DNA of 64,000 nt from Kitasatospora purpeofusca (GTDB taxonomy: Bacteria; Actinomycetota; Actinomycetes; Streptomycetales; Streptomycetaceae), in assembly GCF_000718025.1 (NCBI RefSeq), contig NZ_JODS01000038.1, positions 29,733 through 93,732 on the forward strand, read 5' to 3'. Below are positions 59,215 to 64,000 of the stretch, piece by piece (position 1 is the first letter of the stretch; the number at the start of each line of letters is the position of its first letter). A program made the position numbers and the translations under genes. Below the pieces are notes generated by a model that made no database searches, had not been told where the DNA came from, and saw nothing but the letters and a program-made list of their open reading frames with translations.

Positions 59215-59967
59215 ATGAGCACCCACACCACGCAGCGCAGCGAGTACGACGCGTACGACGGCCGCACCGGGTACGCCGAGGACGACGCCGACGACCGCCG
59301 GCCCCGCGCCGTCCGCCGCACCGAGGAGCCGCCGTACGCCTGGCGGGCCCCGTTCAGCTCCTACTTCTACCGGGAGGTCGGCTACACGCTGACCGGTCTG
59401 CCGGTGGCGATCCTCGGCTTCGTCACCGCCGTCACGCTGTTCTCCCTGGGCCTCGGCACCTTCGTGACGGTGCTCGGCCTGCCGGTCCTGGCCGCGCTGA
59501 CCACCGCGGCCCGGGGCCTCGGCCGCCTGGAGCGGGCCCGGGTCCGCGGCCTGCTGGCCCTGGACGTCCCCGGTCCGGCCCCGGTCCGGCCCCGCCCCGG
59601 CTTCTGGGGCGCCATCACCGCCCGGCTGGCGGACGCGGCCGGCTGGAAGGCCGTGCTGTACCAGGTGGTGATGTTCCCGTGGGCGATCCTCAGCATGACG
59701 CTGTCGCTGGTCTTCCTCTGCGTCGGCTGGACGCTCGCGCTCTACCCCGCCTACCACTGGGTGTTCGCGCGCTGGACGGACTGGCCCGGCTACCGGCTCT
59801 TCGACTTCACCAACGGCTCCGGCCACCACGTCTACTACATCGAGTCGCCGCTGCAGATCGCGGGCGTCTGCCTGGTCGGCCTGCTGTTCCTCTTCGTCAC
59901 CCCGCAGCTGGTGCGCGGTCTGACCAACGTCAGCCGGCTCGCGGCCCGGGGCCTGCTCGGCCGCTGA
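59215..59967 (+). CDS. Stand-alone sensor-domain membrane protein
   Basis: This 250-residue protein has an acidic, Tyr/Asp-rich N-terminus (about 1-40) and about four membrane helices (about 60-82, 86-98, 150-180, 212-235). The layout matches the putative sensor domain usually fused to histidine kinases in streptomycetes. Here no kinase domain is attached and no kinase gene follows. It may be a remnant or a partner protein. The ATG at 59215 has weak upstream GAGGGAC. Confidence 0.75.
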   Translation: MSTHTTQRSEYDAYDGRTGYAEDDADDRRPRAVRRTEEPPYAWRAPFSSYFYREVGYTLTGLPVAILGFVTAVTLFSLGLGTFVTVLGLPVLAALTTAARGLGRLERARVRGLLALDVPGPAPVRPRPGFWGAITARLADAAGWKAVLYQVVMFPWAILSMTLSLVFLCVGWTLALYPAYHWVFARWTDWPGYRLFDFTNGSGHHVYYIESPLQIAGVCLVGLLFLFVTPQLVRGLTNVSRLAARGLLGR

Positions 59968-59993
59968 ACCGCCGAGCCGCTCGCACCGCCCGT

Positions 59994-60050
59994 CCCCGTC
60001 TGCTCCCCGTTCCGCCCCGCCCCCGTCGCCCCCGTCTGCTCCCCGTTCCG
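59994..60050. repeat. Short direct repeat after the sensor gene
   Basis: A 21-nt C-rich word occurs twice (59994-60014 and 60030-60050), 36 nt apart, in the gap after the sensor-domain gene. No function is apparent. Confidence 0.6.
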
Positions 60051-60054
60051 TCCC

Positions 60055-60080
60055 CGGCCGGCCGATCCTTCGGCCGGCCG
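60055..60080 (+). terminator. Terminator-like hairpin after the sensor gene
   Basis: An 11-bp stem (60055-60065 with 60070-60080) with loop TCCT lies about 90 nt after the sensor gene stop. Confidence 0.5.
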
Positions 60081-60114
60081 TCTGCGGATGCGGCCCCCGG
60101 CGGGCCGTGTTCGG

Positions 60115-60864
60115 ATGGCCGCGATGGCCGACCGAACCTCCCCCGCCCCGGCCGCCGCCCTGGTGACCTCCCGTCCGCTGGACGAGTACTGCGGCCTCTT
60201 CGGCCTCACCCGGGCCGCGCTCGCCGACCTCCGGGGCCCGCTGCTCGACTGCCCCGGCGGCGCCGCCGCCCTGGCCGCCGAGGCCCGCACGCTCGGCTGC
60301 CGGGTCATCGCCACCGACCCGGTGTACGCCCGGCCCGCCGACGAGATCGCCGCCCGCGCGCTGGCCGCCCGGGCGGCCATGGCCGCCGCGATGGACGCCA
60401 GTCCCGAGCTCTACCCGCCCCGCCGCCACCGCCCGCCCGAGCGCTACCTGCGCAGCTGGGACCGGGCCCGCCGGCTGTTCGCGGCCGACCGCGCGGCCCA
60501 CCCCGGGCAGTACGTCGCCGCCGCGCTGCCCCGGCTCCCGTTCGCGGACGGCACCTTCGCCCTCACCCTGAGCGGCTACCTGGTCTTCGCCTATCCCGCG
60601 CTCTTCGGGCCCGAGCGGCAGCTGGCCGCGCTGACCGAGCTGGTCCGGGTCACCGCGCCCGCCGGCGAGGTCCGGGTCCATCCGCTGTTCGACGGCGCGG
60701 GCCGCCGGGCCGGCCACCTCGACACCGTCCGGCACCTGCTCGGCGAACGCCGGATCGCCAGTGAGATCCGGATCCTCCCGCCGGTCACCGAGGGCGCCCG
60801 CCCGCGCCGGATGCTCGTGCTGCGCCGGGTCGGCCGGTCGGCCCAGCCATCAGGTAATGGTTGA
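60115..60864 (+). CDS. Class I SAM-dependent methyltransferase-like protein
   Basis: This protein of about 249 residues has a Rossmann-like start LLDCPGGAAALAAEARTLGCRVIATDP, where the glycine-rich SAM loop reads CPGGA and is followed by an acidic residue. ALPRLPFADGTFALTLSGYLVF resembles the post-I motif region and LTELVRVTAPAGEVRVHPL the usual beta-strand 5. The target is unknown. Starts at 60115 or 60124 are equally possible. The glycine-rich loop is weak, so loss of activity is possible. Confidence 0.7.
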   Translation: MAAMADRTSPAPAAALVTSRPLDEYCGLFGLTRAALADLRGPLLDCPGGAAALAAEARTLGCRVIATDPVYARPADEIAARALAARAAMAAAMDASPELYPPRRHRPPERYLRSWDRARRLFAADRAAHPGQYVAAALPRLPFADGTFALTLSGYLVFAYPALFGPERQLAALTELVRVTAPAGEVRVHPLFDGAGRRAGHLDTVRHLLGERRIASEIRILPPVTEGARPRRMLVLRRVGRSAQPSGNG

Positions 60865-60894
60865 AAAGGCATTTCGCCCCTATACTCAGGGCCC

Positions 60895-61344
60895 GTGACC
60901 GAGATCCTGATCATGCCGGCCGCGGCCACGGACGCCGACCGGCTCACCGCCCTGATCCAGCGATGCTCCGCCTACCGCGGGGTGTACGCGCCGATGATCG
61001 CCGGGTACCGGGTGACACCCGAGTACCTCGCCCGGCACGAGGTCCACCTCGCCGTGCGCGCCGCCGACGACCACCTGCTCGGCTTCTACGCGCTGGTCAC
61101 CGAGCCGGCCGACCTCGACCTGATGTTCGTCGCCGACGAGGCGCAGGGCCTCGGCACAGGTCGCCTGCTGATCACCCACATGCTCGACCGGGCCCGCGCC
61201 CTCGGTCTCACCGGCGGCGTCAAGGTCGTCTCGCACCCGCCCGCCGAGGCCTTCTACCTGCGGATGGGTGCCGAGCGGGTCGGTACCTTCCCGGCCCGGC
61301 CCCCGATCGGATGGGACCGGCCCGAACTCCGCTTCGCGCTCTGA
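60895..61344 (+). CDS. GNAT-family N-acetyltransferase
   Basis: This is a 149-residue compact GNAT protein. LLGFYALVTEPADLDLMFVADEAQGLGTGRLLITHML carries the acetyl-CoA Q-x-x-G-x-G loop, and HPPAEAFYLRMGAERVG the C-terminal strand. A TATACT box (60881-60886) ends 8 nt before the GTG, implying a leaderless transcript. The substrate is unknown. Confidence 0.88.
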   Translation: MTEILIMPAAATDADRLTALIQRCSAYRGVYAPMIAGYRVTPEYLARHEVHLAVRAADDHLLGFYALVTEPADLDLMFVADEAQGLGTGRLLITHMLDRARALGLTGGVKVVSHPPAEAFYLRMGAERVGTFPARPPIGWDRPELRFAL

Positions 61345-61372
61345 GGCCCGACCCCGTCGGCCCCGGGCCCCG

Positions 61373-62497
61373 TCAGCCCCGGGGCTCCGAGGCGCCCGCG
61401 GCAGGGGCGTCCGCCCCGCCCGCCGTCGGCCCGCCCTGCTGCTGCGGCAGGAACACCGCCGGCTCCAGCCGGGAGAGGATCTTCTCCGCCAGCCAGCTGC
61501 GGTCCGAGCCGTAGGGGATCCCGTCCGGCGCCATCAGCCGGCCCGCCACCGCCTCCCGCAGCCGCTCGGTCTCCTCGGCCGGCAGCCGGGACAGCAGCCC
61601 GCGGGCCGCCAGCAGCGCGTGGTACTGCTCGAACCCGGAACGCGGGTGCTCGATCGCCTCCAGCACGCTCGGCAGGTCGCCCAGCGCCGGATCGCCCTGC
61701 ATCAGCGCCAGCGCCTGGACCCGCCGGCCCTCCGAGCCGTCCGCGAACAGGTCCCGCACCTGGGCGGCCGTCAGCGCCGAACGCCGGGCCGTCGACCGGA
61801 CCTCCGCCACCAGTCCCTCCGACCCGCCCGCGGGGTCGGCCGGCAGCATCGACCCGGGCAGGTCGTCGGGCTTGCCGGTGCTGGTGCCGACCAGGCCCAG
61901 GTGCTGCATCGCCCGCATCCGCAGGTCGTCCGCGCCGACCCGGTCGCCCTTGCGGTCCCGGTCCTGCCCGGCCAGGAAGAGGTCCAGCGCCCGGTCCGCG
62001 TCCGAGAGCACCCGGGGAAGCGCCAGCCGGGTCAGCAGCCAGCCGGCCAGGAAGCCGAGCAGCACGAAGTAGAGGACGAGCGCGGCGGCGAACGGCGAGG
62101 CGTCCGCGCCCCCGCCCAGCACCGGGGAGAGGGTCGAGCCGAGCTGGTCGAGCCGCTCGCCGATCGAGCCGAGCTGGGTCAGGCCGACGCCCAGCAGCAC
62201 CTTGGTGAGCCAGTCCGAGACCTGTTCGAGGTTGGTGTTGGGCACGTAGGAGCCGTGCGGTTCGGCGCCCGCCGCACCGGTGCGCACCCGGGGCACGCCG
62301 AACAGGAACCCCAGCGCCCCGCCGACCAGGGCCGCCGCGCAGGCCACCACCAGTCCGCCGCCCAGGGCCTGCCACGGGTGCGGCCGCCCCAGCGAGAACA
62401 GTGCCAGCCCCAGCAGGCCCACCCCCGGCAGCGCTCCCGCCGCGGCCGGCCGAGCCGTCCGCACCGCCGCCGTACCGCCGGTCCGCCGTGTCGCCAT
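61373..62497 (-). CDS. Membrane protein of unknown function
   Basis: This 374-residue protein has two early membrane helices (about 20-36 and 42-65, ending LGFLFGVPR), a conserved-looking NTNLEQVSDWLTKVLLGVGL amphipathic stretch, and a third helix (about 135-158). The C-terminal half is cytoplasmic and helical, with HEAT-like Leu/Ala-rich repeats, and ends in a Pro/Ala/Gly tail. I do not recognise the family. ATG 62497 is used; an in-frame GTG lies at 62521. Its long upstream region holds an unusual leader. Confidence 0.72.
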   Translation of the reverse strand: MATRRTGGTAAVRTARPAAAGALPGVGLLGLALFSLGRPHPWQALGGGLVVACAAALVGGALGFLFGVPRVRTGAAGAEPHGSYVPNTNLEQVSDWLTKVLLGVGLTQLGSIGERLDQLGSTLSPVLGGGADASPFAAALVLYFVLLGFLAGWLLTRLALPRVLSDADRALDLFLAGQDRDRKGDRVGADDLRMRAMQHLGLVGTSTGKPDDLPGSMLPADPAGGSEGLVAEVRSTARRSALTAAQVRDLFADGSEGRRVQALALMQGDPALGDLPSVLEAIEHPRSGFEQYHALLAARGLLSRLPAEETERLREAVAGRLMAPDGIPYGSDRSWLAEKILSRLEPAVFLPQQQGGPTAGGADAPAAGASEPRG

Positions 62498-62782
62498 CGC
62501 CCACACCCCCAGTGCCCGCACCCCGCCCCTGCGGAGCGCGCGCCGACTCTAGGCGCTGTCTCGTCACCGGGGCCAGCCACTGGTCGGGATGCCCTCCGGG
62601 CCGTCCCGGAAACCCGTCCGGGAACGCAGACGGCCCGCGGGCTGCTCCTCGGTGCCGGACCCACGAGGGGCCTGGCCGCCGAGGCACCGTGGATGTACCG
62701 GTGAGCCCGCGGGCCGGGTGACTGCTGGGAATTTCGCCTGGCCGGGGACCATTGGCCCCACCTTGCGCAGGCAAGGGCGGCT

Positions 62783-62821
62783 CTAGCGAGCAGCCACCTC
62801 ACACATCCTGATGGAACTCAA
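62783..62821 (-). CDS. Possible 12-residue leader peptide
   Basis: A TTG at 62821 lies 10 nt after a perfect Shine-Dalgarno and opens a frame reading MSSIRMCEVAAR to a TAG at 62783. An internal ATG at 62806 would give MCEVAAR. The strong ribosome site next to a short frame and hairpins suggests a leader peptide. Translation is unproven. Confidence 0.45.
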   Translation of the reverse strand: MSSIRMCEVAAR

Positions 62822-62825
62822 CTCA

Positions 62826-62840
62826 GGATCACCTCCTTTC
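62826..62840 (-). promoter_or_regulatory. Extended Shine-Dalgarno, 15 nt complementary to the 16S rRNA tail
   Basis: The minus strand reads GAAAGGAGGTGATCC, the exact complement of the actinomycete 16S rRNA 3' end GGATCACCTCCTTTC. Normal sites in this window match 4-7 nt. Confidence 0.8.
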
Positions 62841-62900
62841 AGTGTGCCGCCACTGTAGGCAGCGCCCCGGAGGGAGGGCAACGGATTTATCGCGGCCGGA

Positions 62901-63695
62901 TCAGGCCGCCTGCACCTTGTCCTTGAACAGCGCGTAGTCGATCACCTGGTCGGCCGGCGGGGCCTGGACGGTCAGCGCCTTGTCGATGTCGGTGAAGTCC
63001 ATCTGGCCGCCGCCCTTGCCGCTCTTCTCGATCCGCAGCGGGTACGGCTTGCCCTCGGTGGCGACGTGCAGGGTGACCTCGCCGCCGGAGCTGTTCTGCG
63101 ACTTGACGCTGAAGGTCTTCGCGCCGTTGACGGTGCCGGCCGAGCCCTTGGTGATGTTGGTGGCCTTGCTGTCGTCGCCGGCGCCGAAGGTCTTGGTGAG
63201 CTCCTTCAGGTTGCAGGCGGTGGTGAGCTCCTTCATGTCCGGGTCGTCCTGCGCGCCGCCGATCCAGCGGCCCTTGAGGAGCTCGACGGCCTGGGGGTTC
63301 TTCCCCTCGGTGGCGCTGTTCAGGAACGCGGCGTCGGGCTTCAGGTAGACCTGCTTGCCGTCGCCGAGGAGCTCGAACTTGCCCGTCCCCGGCAGGCTCA
63401 GGGTGCCCTTGCACTGGCCCTTGGTGTCCACCGCGAGGTCGACGGAGACCTGGTCGGCGTCCTTGTTGACGGTGCCCACGACCTTGACCGAGGTGGCGCC
63501 GGCCAGGGCGTCCTTGGCCTGCTTCTGGATCTCCTCGGCGGTGAGCTTCTCGGTGTCCAGCCCCGGCGCGGCGGCGGTCTTTCCGGCAGCGGCCTTGTCG
63601 GCGGCGGCGGGCTTGTCGTTGTCGCCGCAGGCGGTCGCCCCGGCCACGAGCAGCAGGCCGATCGCGGTGGTGCTGGCAAGGCGCTTCGACAGCAT
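62901..63695 (-). CDS. LppX/LprG-like lipoprotein
   Basis: This 264-residue protein has a lipoprotein signal (lipobox around residues 20-23, GATAC, with lipidated Cys23), an Ala/Lys/Asp-rich linker, and a beta-rich domain that starts with helix LTAEEIQKQAKDALAGATSVKVVGTV. It resembles the LppX/LprG family, which in mycobacteria carry lipids across the envelope; streptomycete members are uncharacterised. The single Cys pair (QCKG, TACN) may form a disulfide. The ATG lies 257 nt from the divergent-facing tRNA. Confidence 0.85.
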   Translation of the reverse strand: MLSKRLASTTAIGLLLVAGATACGDNDKPAAADKAAAGKTAAAPGLDTEKLTAEEIQKQAKDALAGATSVKVVGTVNKDADQVSVDLAVDTKGQCKGTLSLPGTGKFELLGDGKQVYLKPDAAFLNSATEGKNPQAVELLKGRWIGGAQDDPDMKELTTACNLKELTKTFGAGDDSKATNITKGSAGTVNGAKTFSVKSQNSSGGEVTLHVATEGKPYPLRIEKSGKGGGQMDFTDIDKALTVQAPPADQVIDYALFKDKVQAA

Positions 63696-63906
63696 GAGTG
63701 TGTCCTAACTCGGTGCGACGGTCCGCATCCAAAGGAGTTGTCTTTGCACTCAGTATGATCGTCGGCCCCAACAGGTCGATCTTGTCCCGGGGTGCTGTTA
63801 CCGCCCCGTGGCAGGACCGTGGCCCGGAGCGGACGCCCGCCGTCCGGACCTGGCGCCCGCGCTCCGGAGCGCACGTGTCCCGGAGCGCACGTGCCCCGGG
63901 GAACGA

Positions 63907-63940
63907 CGAAGGCCCGGAGGACGAGTCCTCCGGGCCTTCG
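63907..63940. terminator. Terminator of the initiator tRNA gene
   Basis: A perfect 15-bp stem (63907-63921 with 63926-63940) with loop CGAG lies 11 nt beyond the tRNA 3' end on the minus strand. Confidence 0.82.
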
Positions 63941-63951
63941 TTGCTACTGAG

Positions 63952-64000
63952 TAGCGGGGACAGGATTTGAACCTGCGACCTCTGGGTTATGAGCCCAGCG
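63952..64000 (-). tRNA. tRNA-fMet (CAT), partial at the window edge
   Basis: Minus-strand sequence shows anticodon stem-loop CTGGG-CTCATAA-CCCAG, T arm GCAGG/CCTGT around GTTCAAATC, and acceptor 3' half CCCCGCT then A. Three G-C pairs (GGG/CCC) next to the loop mark the initiator tRNA. The 5' half lies outside the window. Confidence 0.93.

Larger units (their letters stand above)
62498..62900 (-). promoter_or_regulatory. 403-bp leader region with promoter and hairpins
   Basis: On the minus strand TTGCCC (62879-62874) and TACAGT (62855-62850), 18 nt apart, form a good promoter. The transcript would carry the 15-nt Shine-Dalgarno (62840-62826), a tiny ORF, a short CCTTGC/GCAAGG hairpin (62761-62776) and a GGGGCC/GGTCCCC hairpin (about 62743-62758) before the membrane-protein start. 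It looks like an attenuator leader. The rest of the interval shows nothing clear. Confidence 0.55.

Noticed and set aside
57400..60735. Minus-strand frame of 1111 codons
   Set aside because: It runs antisense to the GNAT and sensor genes and in another frame through the acidic hypothetical gene. Low-complexity shadow.
62826..62840. Fragment of a 16S rRNA gene on the plus strand
   Set aside because: GGATCACCTCCTTTC equals the 16S tail, but no other rRNA-like sequence flanks it. Reading the minus strand as an extended Shine-Dalgarno explains it better.

Overview
The window is very GC-rich, with heavy use of GTG starts and many 1-4 nt gene overlaps. It carries conservon genes, a CYP157/CYP154 pair, ECF41 and ECF42 sigma factors and a c-di-AMP riboswitch ahead of a cell-wall hydrolase. 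All of this points to the Streptomycetaceae (Streptomyces or Kitasatospora). The genus is inferred; no 16S gene is present.

Left part (1-21.4 kb). Minus-strand cydAB (cytochrome bd oxidase) faces a LysR-type regulator. A putidaredoxin-type ferredoxin and its reductase follow with no P450 beside them. Next is a plus-strand phenazine-1-carboxylate operon: phzB, C, D, E, F, G and a second phzA/B copy, then a small zinc-finger-like protein and a small HTH protein. A 20-bp hairpin separates this from a convergent minus-strand set: a phenazine-type ABBA prenyltransferase and a complete mevalonate operon (mevalonate kinase, diphosphomevalonate decarboxylase, phosphomevalonate kinase, type II IPP isomerase, HMG-CoA reductase, HMG-CoA synthase). 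Together they form a prenylated-phenazine (endophenazine-type) cluster. The mevalonate genes supply dimethylallyl diphosphate, the phz genes supply dihydrophenazine carboxylate, and the prenyltransferase joins them. An intrinsic terminator lies between the prenyltransferase and the mevalonate operon, so the two are probably transcribed separately. tRNA-Lys(TTT) sits just beyond the cluster.

Middle part (22-45.5 kb). This is mostly housekeeping and accessory genes: an LCP cell-wall ligase, a VOC protein, a beta-phosphoglucomutase/GH65 phosphorylase pair, a pyruvate oxidase-like enzyme, an XRE-cupin regulator with a small membrane partner, a MocR-type regulator, and a membrane-anchored PemK/MazF-like protein. 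An ECF41 sigma factor diverges from a carboxymuconolactone-decarboxylase gene that has an exact ECF41-type promoter. A DGPF/ECF42/hydrolase operon follows. Then comes a 770-bp gene-poor stretch with eight regularly built palindromes, an acetyltransferase, a Ser/Thr kinase, a TANGO2-like Ntn hydrolase, two large CTTTGCAAAG palindromes, a second CMD gene, a PEP-mutase-family enzyme and two tiny secreted proteins.

Right part (45.5-64 kb). A SpoIIE-type phosphatase precedes a full conservon on the minus strand (cvnA, B, C, D, then CYP157, then CYP154). The CYP157 member lacks the ExxR arginine, and its reading frame overlaps the next P450 by 220 bp. tRNA-Ile(GAT), a hydrolase/TetR pair with a 21-bp palindromic operator, a ydaO-type c-di-AMP riboswitch with an M23 peptidase, several acetyltransferases and membrane proteins, a lipoprotein and a partial initiator tRNA-Met complete the window. 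Upstream of one membrane-protein gene is a leader with a 15-nt Shine-Dalgarno that exactly complements the 16S rRNA tail, followed by a minute ORF.

The best candidates for undescribed biology are the palindrome array (38297-39009), the paired CTTTGCAAAG palindromes (43298-43448) and the super-Shine-Dalgarno leader (62783-62840). Functions come from motif recognition alone; no database search was run.
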